From Winogradskya humida (GTDB taxonomy: Bacteria; Actinomycetota; Actinomycetes; Mycobacteriales; Micromonosporaceae): 64,000 nt of DNA. A model generated the notes under the pieces. That model searched no databases. It was not told the origin of the DNA and saw nothing but the letters and a program-made list of their open reading frames with translations. This document shows, in pieces, positions 7,648-15,767 of the stretch. A program made the position numbers and the translations under genes. Positions within the stretch are counted from its first letter, which is position 1. Every line of letters starts with the position of its first letter. Location: contig NZ_BOMN01000131.1 in assembly GCF_016862215.1 (NCBI RefSeq), forward strand, positions 1 through 64,000, read 5' to 3'.

Positions 7648-8849
7648 CCGACACACTTCCGGCCATGCCGGTGCACCGCAGCACCCCGCTCGACCCGCCG
7701 CTCGAGTATTTCCAGCTGCGCGAGCAACAGCCGATCACCCGCGTACGGTTCCCGAGCGGCATGACCGGCTGGCTCGTCACCCGCTTCGACGAGGGCAGCG
7801 AGGTGTTCGGGCATCCGCTCATGACCGCGCGGCGCCCGCGGCACGACTCGTTCGACGGTGACCAGGCTGAGCCGGAGGCCGAAGGCGTCGACCCGACGTT
7901 CGTGTTCATGGACGAGCCGGATCACGGCATGTATCGGCGGCTGCTGACCGGCCGGTTCACGCCCAAGAGCGTGCAGACCCGGCTGCAGCCCTACATCGAC
8001 ACGATCGTCGACGAGCACCTCGACGCGATCGCGGCCGGTCCTGAGACGTTCGACCTGGTGCAGGCGTTGTCGCTGCCGATCCCGTGCCTGGTGATCTGCG
8101 AACTGCTCGGCGTGCCCTACGCCGACCGCGACGGTTTCCACGAAGCCACCGAGGTCATGATGGACATGGCCCGCAGCCGCGAGGAACGCACCGCCGGCGC
8201 CCGCTGGCTGATCGACTACATCACGAAGCTGGTCGCCGAGAAGCGCCGCACCCACGCGGACGACGGCCTGCTCGCCGACCTGATCCGCACCGCCGACACC
8301 GACGGGTCGTTCCTCACCGACAAAGACGTGATCAGCATGGGTGTGCTGCTGCTGTTCGCCGGTCACGACACCACGGCGGCGATGATCGGGCTCTCCGCGT
8401 ACACCCTGCTGACCCATCCCGCACAACGCGCCGAACTGGTCGCGCACCCGGAAAAGACCGGCCCGGCTGTCGAGGAACTGCTGCGCTATCTCACGATCGT
8501 CCAGTTCGGACTCGGCCGCGTCGCCAAGGAGGACCTGGTGCTGGGCGGTCAGCAGATCGCCGCCGGTGACCTGGTCGTCGTCGCGATGCCCGCCGCCAAC
8601 CGTGACCCGCGCGCCTTCGACAACCCCGACCAGCCCAACTTCGACCGTACGCTGACCCGCCACCTCGCCTTCGGATACGGCGTCCACCAGTGCCTCGGCC
8701 AGAACATCGCCCGCGCCGAGCTGAAAACGGTGCTGCCCCGCCTCTTCACCCGCTTCCCCGGCCTGCGACTGGCAGGCGCCCCCGGCGACGTGCCGATGGA
8801 CACCTACGGCACCAACTACGGCGTGAAGAAGCTGCTCGTGACCCGGTGA
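7644..8849 (+). CDS. cytochrome P450
   Basis: All class I P450 landmarks are present in this 401-residue enzyme: I-helix oxygen motif AGHDTT at 239-244, K-helix EELLR at 277-281, and the heme loop FGYGVHQCLG at 343-352 with ligand Cys350. The length is normal for a soluble bacterial P450. ATG 7644 has GGAGGGG 5 nt upstream and overlaps the previous stop by 4 nt. It is last in a tightly coupled ferredoxin, reductase, dehydrogenase-CMD, P450 operon, so it has a dedicated redox chain. Substrate is not evident. The stop codon directly abuts the stop of the convergent hemerythrin-like gene. Confidence 0.95.
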   Translation: MTDTLPAMPVHRSTPLDPPLEYFQLREQQPITRVRFPSGMTGWLVTRFDEGSEVFGHPLMTARRPRHDSFDGDQAEPEAEGVDPTFVFMDEPDHGMYRRLLTGRFTPKSVQTRLQPYIDTIVDEHLDAIAAGPETFDLVQALSLPIPCLVICELLGVPYADRDGFHEATEVMMDMARSREERTAGARWLIDYITKLVAEKRRTHADDGLLADLIRTADTDGSFLTDKDVISMGVLLLFAGHDTTAAMIGLSAYTLLTHPAQRAELVAHPEKTGPAVEELLRYLTIVQFGLGRVAKEDLVLGGQQIAAGDLVVVAMPAANRDPRAFDNPDQPNFDRTLTRHLAFGYGVHQCLGQNIARAELKTVLPRLFTRFPGLRLAGAPGDVPMDTYGTNYGVKKLLVTR

Positions 8850-9521
8850 TCAGGCGCGGACGGCGCGGACGTGGCCGGCATACCGGCGTGCTCCCAGCAG
8901 TCGCCACAGGACCCTGGCCGGCGGCGGCATCTCGGACCGGAACCAGGCCTGCTCGCGGGGCGAAGCGCCCTCCAGGACGATGCCGGCGAGCAGGAGTTTG
9001 CCGGACAGGTCCCGCGGGCCGTGCCGCATCGCGTGCTTCTGGGGTGCGATCCACTCGGCAACGGTGAGGTTTTCGTGGATCAGCGGTAGCACCTCCTTCT
9101 CTTCGAGGGCGAGGTGTTCGACCAGCGTGGCATCGAGCCGGCGCAGGGCGGCGGCGAGCGCGTCTCGTTCGGCGGTGCCCGCCGTCGCGGTCCAGCGGGG
9201 GAGCCCGTCCTCGATGACGCCGATGACGTCGGCGATGCTCCGGTGCTGGGTCTCCATCGTGGTGATCAGGTCGTCCTCCATCGGTACGCGCTGGTGCAGC
9301 AGCGGCCACAACAGGTCGTCCTCGGCCTCGTGGTGCTCGTGCAGCATGCCCAGCACGAGAGTCAGGTGCCGGGCGAGGACGCGTGCGCGGTCGGTGTCCG
9401 CCGCGGGGACGGCGGCGACCAACTCGGGCAGGAGCGCGAACTCGCGCCGGAGAGCCTGGTGGATGACCGTCATCTGCTCGGTCTCCGGCTTGTCGGCGGG
9501 AGCATCGGGGTTGATCAACAT
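8850..9521 (-). CDS. hemerythrin HHE domain protein
   Basis: The 223-residue protein has the HHE four-helix bundle in its first 150 residues. His pairs that could bind a di-iron centre are seen in MTVIHQALRREF, LGMLHEHHEAEDDLLWPLL, TMETQHRSIADVI and LVEHLALEEKEVLPLIHEN, in the expected order. The C-terminal tail (from about residue 160) is outside the domain. Such proteins bind oxygen, NO or iron. It is divergent from a TetR gene across only about 50 bp with a palindrome, and probably forms one regulatory unit with it. Confidence 0.88.
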   Translation of the reverse strand: MLINPDAPADKPETEQMTVIHQALRREFALLPELVAAVPAADTDRARVLARHLTLVLGMLHEHHEAEDDLLWPLLHQRVPMEDDLITTMETQHRSIADVIGVIEDGLPRWTATAGTAERDALAAALRRLDATLVEHLALEEKEVLPLIHENLTVAEWIAPQKHAMRHGPRDLSGKLLLAGIVLEGASPREQAWFRSEMPPPARVLWRLLGARRYAGHVRAVRA

Positions 9522-9529
9522 AATTTGAT

Positions 9530-9544
9530 AGTAACGACGTTACT
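9530..9544. promoter_or_regulatory. palindrome between hemerythrin-like and TetR genes
   Basis: AGTAACG-A-CGTTACT is a perfect 15-bp palindrome in the AT-rich 51-bp divergent promoter region. Its GTAACG core also occurs in the sites upstream of the ferredoxin gene. It is a candidate operator for the adjacent TetR protein. Confidence 0.55.
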
Positions 9545-9572
9545 TTCAATATGCGAATGTTAACGTCAACGC

Positions 9573-10196
9573 ATGGGCGGGCGCGCGTACAACTCCGAGG
9601 TCCGCGTGCGGGCTGCGCAGCAGACGCGCGCCGCCGTCCTGCGGGCGGCGCTGGAGCTCTTCGCCGAGCACGGTTATGCGAGAACGACGCTGGCGGCCGT
9701 CGCGGCGCGGGCCGGGGTCGCCCTGAACACGATCTACACCAGCGTGGGCGGCAAGCCGGCGTTGATCCGGGAGCTCGTGCACGACGGCACCTCCGACGAG
9801 GTGATCGACGCGGCGATGACCGAGATCCTGGAGCTCAGCGACGGCGGGAAGATCCTGCGGCGGCTCGCCGAGAGCTCGGGAGAGGTCATCCGGCGGCAGG
9901 AGACCCTCCTGCGGGTTCTGGTGGACAACGCCGCCGCGGATCCGGCGGTCGCCGCGGCCGCGCAGCTGTCCGTGGAGCGCTATCAGCAGCGGCTGGCCGT
10001 GGCTGCCGGCCGTCTGGTGGCGATCGACGCGGTCACCGAGGACGTGACGCGTACGGCGCAGGTCCTCTGGTTCTATTTCGGCACCAACGCCTGGGCCGCC
10101 GCGGACCAATTGGGCTGGACCGTTACGGAAGCCGCCACCTGGCTCTCCACCCAGGCCGCGAACGCCCTGCTGCGCCCCTCATCCCGCCGCGATTAG
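9573..10196 (+). CDS. TetR family transcriptional regulator
   Basis: The 207-residue TetR protein shows a helix-turn-helix at about residues 18-65 (LRAALELFAEHGYARTTLAA, then RAGVALNTIYTSVGGKPALI). In the recognition region Tyr-Thr-Ser-Val-Gly-Gly replaces the more usual YYYFGSKE/YRHFPSK form, a variant seen in one actinobacterial TetR group. ATG 9573 follows AACGTCAACGC with only a weak ribosome-binding site. It is divergent from the hemerythrin-like gene with a palindrome between them. Confidence 0.85.
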   Translation: MGGRAYNSEVRVRAAQQTRAAVLRAALELFAEHGYARTTLAAVAARAGVALNTIYTSVGGKPALIRELVHDGTSDEVIDAAMTEILELSDGGKILRRLAESSGEVIRRQETLLRVLVDNAAADPAVAAAAQLSVERYQQRLAVAAGRLVAIDAVTEDVTRTAQVLWFYFGTNAWAAADQLGWTVTEAATWLSTQAANALLRPSSRRD

Positions 10197-10527
10197 TGCG
10201 GTGCCTGCTTGTGATCTGGGGAGCAGAGCGGGATGGGCGTGTCGGGTTACATGGGGGTCACAGGGGCGCAGGCCATATGTTGCGCCGGGCAGCGGAATGC
10301 GACAACTTTATGCGGGGTTGCTCGTCAAGTCCGGGTAATCGTGTCTGACAGCAGAGCATGTGTTTCGTGGCCGGACGTGATGGGCCCGCGCTTGACATGT
10401 AACGCCGCAGGAGATTGCGGCCTTGCGGGTTTCACCGCAATTTTGTGCCCGTGGCCAGCTCCGGGCGCGCTCGCCACCCACTGCACACGAATGACACTGC
10501 GGACGGCGATCACGACCGGACGCGGAC
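10197..10527. other. intergenic, no supported gene
   Basis: About 330 bp without a convincing gene. TTGACA at 10392-10397 resembles a -35 box, but no -10 at proper distance follows. The stretch may hold the lost 5' part of the following SnoaL-like gene, but I could not find its usual N-terminal helices in any frame. Confidence 0.35.
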
Positions 10528-10863
10528 ATGTTCGCCGAGCGGATCGATTGGCAGCTGTCCTGGCCCGCCGAGGGACATCCGGCGGTCCCATGGATCCGGA
10601 GCCGGTCCAGCCGGGCTGATGCGGCGGGGCACTTCCGCGAGCTGGAAGCCCATCACGTGCCGGAGCTCAACGGCACCTCAGTGACCAGGATCCTGGTCGA
10701 CGGGGAACATGCCGTCGTCCTCGGGCACATCGCGCAGACAGCGCGAGACGGCAAGGCGTACACCTCGCCGTTCGCCCTGCACCTGACCGTTGAGAACGGA
10801 CTGGTCGCCCGCTATCACGTCTACGAGGACAGTCTCACGGTCCTGCGGGCGCATTCCCGCTGA
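10528..10863 (+). CDS. SnoaL-like (NTF2-fold) protein, probably N-terminally truncated
   Basis: The 111-residue frame begins FAERIDWQLSWPAEGHPAVP and continues with ADAAGHFRELEAHHVPE and PFALHLTVENGLVARYHVYE. This matches the SnoaL/ketosteroid-isomerase-like fold from its second strand on. Such proteins normally start some 25-30 residues earlier with a helix ending in LFAED/LFAER. Here the first residue is the Met just before FAER and no ribosome-binding site is visible, so the gene has probably lost its start or uses an unseen one. It is convergent with the LLM oxidoreductase (6 bp gap). Confidence 0.55.
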   Translation: MFAERIDWQLSWPAEGHPAVPWIRSRSSRADAAGHFRELEAHHVPELNGTSVTRILVDGEHAVVLGHIAQTARDGKAYTSPFALHLTVENGLVARYHVYEDSLTVLRAHSR

Positions 10864-10869
10864 CCTGGA

Positions 10870-11880
10870 TCATGTGGCGGCCCGCCGGACTGCGGGGGCG
10901 ATCTCTTCGGCGTAGCGGTGCAACGACTGCTCGACCAGGGTGCGGGGGAGGCCACCCCAGTCGAACTGGCCGTAGAAGCGGTTGATGCCGAGGAGGGCGT
11001 ACGCGTCGAGGATTTTTTCGGTGATCTGCTCGCTGGAGCCGACCATGATGGCCTGACCCCGGCGGGTGCCTGCGTTGAAGCTGGCGCGGTCGACCATGAA
11101 GCCGCGGCCGCCGGGCTTCTTGGGCCGCAGATACTCGTGGTAGTACGGGAAGACGTCCTCGGTGCCGGCGTAGAAGTGGGTGCTGATGCCGACCCGCAGC
11201 TTCTCCGGGTGCCCGGCGCGTTCTCCGGCCTCGCGATAGATGTCGACGGCCTGCTTGGCGTGGCTGAGTGGGCCGCCGATGTAGCCGAGGACCATGGGCA
11301 GACCCAGGATTCCGGCGCGGGCGGCGCTGGCGGGGGAGCCGCCGACTCCGGCCCAGACCGGTAGCGGGTCCTGCAACGCTCGTGGGGCGATCGGGGCGTT
11401 GCGCAGCGGCGGCCGGAATGTGCCGGACCAGGTGACGTGGTCCTCGGCGCGCAGGCGTAGCAGCAGGCCGATCTTCTCGGTGAACAGCGCGTCGTAGTTG
11501 TCGACGCGTTCGCCGAACAGGGCGAAGGGCTCGGTGAAGGCGCTGCGCCCGGCGATGATCTCGGCGCGGCCGTTGCTGACCAGGTCGAGGGTGGCGAAGT
11601 CCTGGTGGACGCGGACCGGGTCGAGGACGCTGAGTACGGTGACCGCGCTCGTGAGCCGGATCCTGCTGGTGCGCGCGGCGATCGCGGCGAGGACGACGGC
11701 GGGGGAGGAGACCGCGAAGTCGAGGCTGTGGTGCTCGCCGAGCGCGAACACGTCCAGGCCGAGCCGCTCACCCAGCACGGCGTAGTCGATCGTGTCGGCG
11801 ATGCGCTGCGCGGCGGTGACCGGCTTGCCGGTGTCCGGACTGGTCTGCAGGTCGCTGAGCGACAGGAAGCCGAGTTCCAT
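10870..11880 (-). CDS. LLM class flavin-dependent oxidoreductase
   Basis: The 336-residue protein is a luciferase-like TIM-barrel monooxygenase. Its blocks are LGFLSLSDLQ at the N-terminus, DVFALGEHHSLDFAVSSPAV, SRIRLTSAVTVLSVLDPVRV, and DLVSNGRAEIIAGRSAFTEPF, the usual FMN/F420-binding region. LPVWAGVGGSPASAARAG contributes the phosphate contact. Length is typical. The gene lies 4 bp downstream of the MDR oxidoreductase and is probably cotranscribed with it. Cofactor (FMN or F420) and substrate cannot be fixed from sequence alone. Confidence 0.88.
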   Translation of the reverse strand: MELGFLSLSDLQTSPDTGKPVTAAQRIADTIDYAVLGERLGLDVFALGEHHSLDFAVSSPAVVLAAIAARTSRIRLTSAVTVLSVLDPVRVHQDFATLDLVSNGRAEIIAGRSAFTEPFALFGERVDNYDALFTEKIGLLLRLRAEDHVTWSGTFRPPLRNAPIAPRALQDPLPVWAGVGGSPASAARAGILGLPMVLGYIGGPLSHAKQAVDIYREAGERAGHPEKLRVGISTHFYAGTEDVFPYYHEYLRPKKPGGRGFMVDRASFNAGTRRGQAIMVGSSEQITEKILDAYALLGINRFYGQFDWGGLPRTLVEQSLHRYAEEIAPAVRRAAT

Positions 11881-11884
11881 CGGA

Positions 11885-12790
11885 TCAGGCGACCGTGATG
11901 ACGATCTTGCCCTTGGTGCCGCCGCTGAAGTGCGCGATGGCGTCGAGGGCTTCGTCCAGGGGGTACACGCGCTCGACGACGAGCCTGGTGTCCTGGGCGG
12001 CGAGCGTGTTGAGGGTTTCCTGCGAGGCGTTCGCGAAGACCGGGAGCACGGTGTAGTCGCCGGCGGGCAGTTGGTCGGGGGAGCCGACGAGGGTGGAGAC
12101 GAAGCGGCCGCCGGGGCGCAGCAGGCCGAGCAGGGCGGCCGGGTCGCCGGCGAGGTGGAAGACCACGTCGGCGTCCTTGACCTGGGCGGCGAGGTCTTCG
12201 GTGTGGTCGGCGGTCTCGGTGGCGCCGAGCTCGGTGACCAGCGCCTTCTCGTCGTCGGTGTGCGCGGTGGCGATCACGGTCGCGCCGGCCTTGGTGGCGA
12301 GCTGGACAACGAGGGTGCCGACGCCGCCGGTCGCGCCGGAGACCAGGACGCGCTCGCCGGGCTGGAGGGCGGCTGCGGTTACGGCGTCGACTGCCGCGGA
12401 GCCCGCCAGGCCGAGTGCGCCGCCGTCGGTGAACGTCACGGCCTCGGGGAGTTTCGCCAGGCCCGTCGTGACGGGGACGGTGACGAACTCAGCCAGCGAG
12501 CCGTCGCCCAGGAACGCCTTCGTGACCACGCCGAAGACCCGGTCGCCCACCTCGTAGCCGGTGACGCCCGCGCCGAGCGCGTCGACCGTGCCCGCGAAGT
12601 CCTTGCCCAGCACGACGGGGAAGCGGTGCTCCATCATGCCCTGCAGGTAGCCGTTGGCCACGGCGAAGTCGAAACCGTTGAGAGAGGCGGCATGTACGCG
12701 TACGCGCACCTCGCCGTCGCCGGGTGCCGGCAGCTCGAGGTCGTGGATCGCGGGGGCGGTTCCGAAAGCGGTGAAAGCGACGGCGCGCAT
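11885..12790 (-). CDS. zinc-free MDR oxidoreductase (quinone oxidoreductase-like)
   Basis: The 301-residue product is a medium-chain dehydrogenase/reductase. A GroES-like domain opens with MRAVAFTAFGTAP and includes FPVVLGKDFAGTVDALGAGV. The nucleotide-binding motif is VLVSGATGGVGTLVVQLA. Catalytic-zinc cysteine ligands are absent, as in NADP-dependent quinone or enone reductases. The start at 12790 is chosen because GGGAGAAACC precedes the ATG; a start five codons earlier would lie inside the repeated operator. It is divergent from a TetR gene, with two copies of a 22-bp element between, and is the likely target of that repressor. Confidence 0.88.
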   Translation of the reverse strand: MRAVAFTAFGTAPAIHDLELPAPGDGEVRVRVHAASLNGFDFAVANGYLQGMMEHRFPVVLGKDFAGTVDALGAGVTGYEVGDRVFGVVTKAFLGDGSLAEFVTVPVTTGLAKLPEAVTFTDGGALGLAGSAAVDAVTAAALQPGERVLVSGATGGVGTLVVQLATKAGATVIATAHTDDEKALVTELGATETADHTEDLAAQVKDADVVFHLAGDPAALLGLLRPGGRFVSTLVGSPDQLPAGDYTVLPVFANASQETLNTLAAQDTRLVVERVYPLDEALDAIAHFSGGTKGKIVITVA

Positions 12791-12803
12791 GGTTTCTCCC
12801 TGC

Positions 12804-12868
12804 AAATGGATGTGGTCTTCCGTTTACCCCGCCGAGCGTACCAGGCAAGTGGATGTGGTCTTCCATTT
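12804..12868. promoter_or_regulatory. tandem 22-bp operator candidates
   Basis: Two near-copies, differing at two positions, lie at 12804-12825 and 12847-12868, 43 bp apart. Each is a degenerate inverted repeat with ends AA(A/G)TGGA and TCC(G/A)TTT around the core tgtggtct. They fill the divergent promoter region between the MDR and TetR genes, one close to each gene. Confidence 0.65.
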
Positions 12869-12887
12869 GATCGGTTAGGCTGGTGGC

Positions 12888-13523
12888 GTGCCCGAGAAGA
12901 CGCCGAACCTGCGAGTCGACGCCGAACGCAACCGGGCCAGGGTCCTCGCCGCCGCGCGGGAGATCTTCGCCGAGCAGGGCCTGCAGGCGCCGATGAGCGA
13001 GGTCGCCCGGCGTGCGGGGGTCGGTGCCGCGACCATGTTCCGCCGCTTCCCGACCAAGGAAGACCTGGTTACGGCCGTCTTTGCGAGCAAGATGACGGCG
13101 TACGCGGACGCGGTCGACGAGGCGCTGAACGATCCCGATCCGTGGCGCGGCTTCTGCGCGTACGTGGAGAAGGTCTGTGAGATGCAGGCCGCCGACCGGG
13201 GCTTCGCCGACGTGCTGACGGTGACGTTCCCGATGGCCAAGGCCTTCGAGGCCGAGCGCAACCGGGCCGGCGCGGGCTTCGCCGACCTGATCGCGCGGGC
13301 CAAGGCGGCCGGCCGGCTCCGCGCCGACTTCGTCCACCAGGACCTGGTCATGGTGCTGATGGCCAACGCCGGCGTCGTCTCGGCCACCACCGAGGCGGCG
13401 CAGGACACGTGGCGGCGGCTGGTCGCGTACCTGGTGCAGTCATTCGCGGCCGAGGCCGCCGCGCCCCTGCCCGACCCGGCAACCCCGAGCCAGATGTATC
13501 GGGCACTGCTGCGCCTGGCGTAG
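12888..13523 (+). CDS. TetR family regulator, probably leaderless
   Basis: The 211-residue protein carries the helix-turn-helix APMSEVARRAGVGAATMFRR and FPTKEDLVTAVF, and a C-terminal domain of the SbtR-like type. The GTG at 12888 lies 6 bp after TAGGCT (12876-12881), a fair -10 hexamer, with no ribosome-binding site between. This suggests a leaderless transcript starting at the GTG. Regulation of the divergent MDR gene and of itself through the tandem 22-bp sites is likely. Its sequence resembles the next TetR protein (13556-14215), so the two may be duplicates with different operators. Confidence 0.87.
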   Translation: MPEKTPNLRVDAERNRARVLAAAREIFAEQGLQAPMSEVARRAGVGAATMFRRFPTKEDLVTAVFASKMTAYADAVDEALNDPDPWRGFCAYVEKVCEMQAADRGFADVLTVTFPMAKAFEAERNRAGAGFADLIARAKAAGRLRADFVHQDLVMVLMANAGVVSATTEAAQDTWRRLVAYLVQSFAAEAAAPLPDPATPSQMYRALLRLA

Positions 13524-13555
13524 GTGCCGAGGTGCCCATCAGCGGCCCGGTGCTG

Positions 13556-14215
13556 TCATGGCTCGACCTCCGATGAGGAGCCGGGACGCAGGCGCATGGC
13601 TGCGAGCATGGCGGCCCGGGTGGGTGCGGGAGGGGCCGGGGTGGCGGCGGTCGCGCGCAGGCCGTCGATGGCGAAGGAGAGTTGGCGGCGCCAGGCCTGG
13701 GGTGCGTGTTCGTGGGTACGGCTGGTCACGCCGACGTTTGCCATCAGTAGCAGGGCGAAGTCCTGCAGGGTGAAGTCCGGGCGCAGGCCGCCGTGGTCCC
13801 GGGCGCGGGTAATGACCTCGCCGGTGCGTTGCTGGCCGAGCTCGCGCAGCCGGGTCAGCCGGTCGTCGACGCCGACGATCGTGGTGGTCAGCAGTTCGGA
13901 GATGCCGCGGTCGTTGGCCTGCAGCTCGCACAGGTAGGTCACGTAGCCGACGAACGCCGTCCAGGGGTCGGTGCCGGTCAGGGCCTCGTCGGCGGCGCGC
14001 AGGTATTCCGCCATCCGGTCGGCGAAGACTTCCCAGATGAGCTCCTGCCGGTTGGGGAACCGGCGGTAGAGCGTGGCACTGCCGACGCCGGCCCGTTTGG
14101 CGATGTCGTCGAGCGGCGCGTCGAGGCCGTGTTCGCTGAAGACCTCCCTGGCGGCCTCGAGCAGGGCCACGCGGTTGCGTTCGGCGTCGGCGCGGATGCG
14201 GGGGCTGGTGACCAT
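13556..14215 (-). CDS. TetR family transcriptional regulator
   Basis: This 219-residue protein parallels the preceding TetR: IRADAERNRVALLEAAREVF, the helix-turn-helix LDDIAKRAGVGSATLYRRFP, then NRQELIWEVF and an SbtR-like C-terminal domain. It is divergent from an MDR pseudogene and an intact SDR gene. A perfect 9-bp inverted repeat sits between, so its original target was probably that pair. Confidence 0.88.
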   Translation of the reverse strand: MVTSPRIRADAERNRVALLEAAREVFSEHGLDAPLDDIAKRAGVGSATLYRRFPNRQELIWEVFADRMAEYLRAADEALTGTDPWTAFVGYVTYLCELQANDRGISELLTTTIVGVDDRLTRLRELGQQRTGEVITRARDHGGLRPDFTLQDFALLLMANVGVTSRTHEHAPQAWRRQLSFAIDGLRATAATPAPPAPTRAAMLAAMRLRPGSSSEVEP

Positions 14216-14234
14216 GCGAACAGGCTACCGAAAC

Positions 14235-14257
14235 AAGTGGGGACTTACTCCCCACTT
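14235..14257. promoter_or_regulatory. perfect inverted repeat, candidate TetR operator
   Basis: AAGTGGGGA-CTTAC-TCCCCACTT is a perfect 9-bp inverted repeat with a 5-bp centre. It lies 19 bp from the TetR start on one side and 17 bp from the start of the broken MDR gene on the other, a standard repressor-site position. Confidence 0.68.
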
Positions 14258-14274
14258 AGTGTTACGGTGAGTAT

Positions 14275-14926
14275 ATGAAAGCGCTTCAGTTTGCCGAGTT
14301 CGGCCCGCCCGACGTGCTGCGGGTCGTCGAGACGCCGGCGCCGGAGGCCGGGCCGAGGCAGATCCGCATCCGGGTGCGCGCAGCCGGCGTGAACCACCGG
14401 CGACGCCGTTGATCAGCACCACGCCACCGGGCGCGGCCTTGAGGGCGTCCACCGCGCGCCTGGTGTCGGCCTTGCCGCGGCCCAGTTCGCGCGTGCCGAC
14501 GGGCTCGTTGTCGTCGGCACCGCCCGCGAGAGCAATCACGCCTTCCTGCGTGACTTCGGGATCGAGCCCATTTCGTACGGGCCGGGGCTCGCCGATCGCG
14601 TCCGTGGGCTCGTCCCGGCCGGCATCGACCGCGCGCTCGACGTCGCGGGGTCCGGAATCCTGCCCGAGCTCATCGAACTCACCGGGGCCGCGGACCGCGT
14701 CGTCACCATCGCCGACCCGCGGGCCGCGGAATGCGGCGTCGTCTTCACCACCGGCACCGAGGGCCGCGCCTGGCACGCGCTCGCCGACGCGGCCCTGCTC
14801 CACGAGCGTGGCGACTTCTCGCTGCCCGTGGAGCGCACGTTCGCCCTCGCCGAGGGACCCGCCGCGCATCGGCTCAGCGAGCTGGGACACGTACGCGGCA
14901 AGCTCGTCATCGTTCTGGATCTGTGA
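14275..14926 (+). pseudogene. MDR (quinone oxidoreductase-type) gene, broken by deletion and inversion
   Basis: From ATG 14275 the first 40 residues read as a normal MDR N-terminus (MKALQFAEFGPPDVLRVVET, then VRAAGVN at 14392-14394), and the frame stops shortly after (TGA about 14411). From 14462 another frame reads GVGLAAAQFARADGLVVVGT on to a normal C-terminus (GHVRGKLVIVLDL, TGA at 14924-14926). About 90 residues between the two are missing. The joining segment, about 14395-14458, encodes the next expected residues (ALKAAPGGVVLINGVAGG) only on the opposite strand, so it has been inverted. The product cannot be made. The adjacent SDR gene is intact. Confidence 0.8.
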
Positions 14927-14936
14927 GGAGAGCATC

Positions 14937-15698
14937 ATGGGACTTGTTGAGGGTAAGGCCGGCATCGTGACCGGGGCGGCCGGGGGCATCGGCCGGGCCA
15001 GCGCGCTGACGTTCGCCGCCGAGGGCGCCAAGGTCGTCGTCTCGGACATCGATGAGGACGGTGGCCAGGAAACCGTGAAGCTGATCCTGGCCGCGGGCGG
15101 CGACGCCATCTTCGTCCGCGCCGACGCGTCGAGCGAGTCCGACAACGAGGCACTGGTCGAGGCGGCCGTCGCGGCGTTCGGGCGGCTGGACTGGTCCCAC
15201 CTCAACGCCGGGCTGACCGCACCGGGCGCCCCGGTGACCGAGCAGAAGAAGGAATACTTCGACAAGGTCCTCGGCGTCGACCTGCTCGGTGTCGTCTATG
15301 GACTCAAGCACCAGGCGACCCGGATGGCGCAGCAGGGCACCGGCGGCGCGATCGTCATCAGCGCCTCGACCGCCGGCATGACCGCCCAGTACGGCATGGC
15401 GCCGTACGTGACCGCCAAGTGGGGTGTCCTCGGCCTGATGCGCACCGCCGCCCTGGAGAACGCCCCGGCCGGCATCCGCGTCAACGCGATCTGTCCCGGC
15501 ATGACCGCGACGGCAGGCGTGCAGGCATGGGCCGACAGCGTCCCCGAGCAGGCCGCCGCCGTGCGGGCCAAGATCCCGCTGGGCCGCCTGGGCACCCCCG
15601 AGGACCAGGCCAACGCGGCGGTCTGGCTCTGCTCCGACAAGGCCTCCTACATCACCGGCACCGACCTGGTCATCGACGGCGGCCACCTGCTGGGCTGA
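14937..15698 (+). CDS. short-chain dehydrogenase/reductase
   Basis: The 253-residue classical SDR has the cofactor motif GIVTGAAGGIGRASALTF near the N-terminus, Asp in VVVSDIDE (suggesting NAD preference), catalytic Ser in VISASTAG, and Tyr/Lys in YVTAKWG. LNAG replaces the usual NNAG. The C-terminus ITGTDLVIDGGHLLG is complete. ATG 14937 follows GAGGAGAG at a good distance. It sits 10 bp after the broken MDR gene, so it was probably cotranscribed with it and controlled by the TetR protein at 13556-14215. Substrate unknown. Confidence 0.92.
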   Translation: MGLVEGKAGIVTGAAGGIGRASALTFAAEGAKVVVSDIDEDGGQETVKLILAAGGDAIFVRADASSESDNEALVEAAVAAFGRLDWSHLNAGLTAPGAPVTEQKKEYFDKVLGVDLLGVVYGLKHQATRMAQQGTGGAIVISASTAGMTAQYGMAPYVTAKWGVLGLMRTAALENAPAGIRVNAICPGMTATAGVQAWADSVPEQAAAVRAKIPLGRLGTPEDQANAAVWLCSDKASYITGTDLVIDGGHLLG

Positions 15699-15767
15699 AA
15701 CCCCGCGGTGACACCCGGGAGCTTTCGGTAGCGGACCCGGGCTGCAACCGGGGTGGCGGAGGCTGAT

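Noticed and set aside
10392..10397. TTGACA as the -35 box of a promoter for the SnoaL-like gene
   Set aside because: No -10 hexamer at 16-19 bp, and the gene start is 130 bp away; a single hexamer match is weak evidence.
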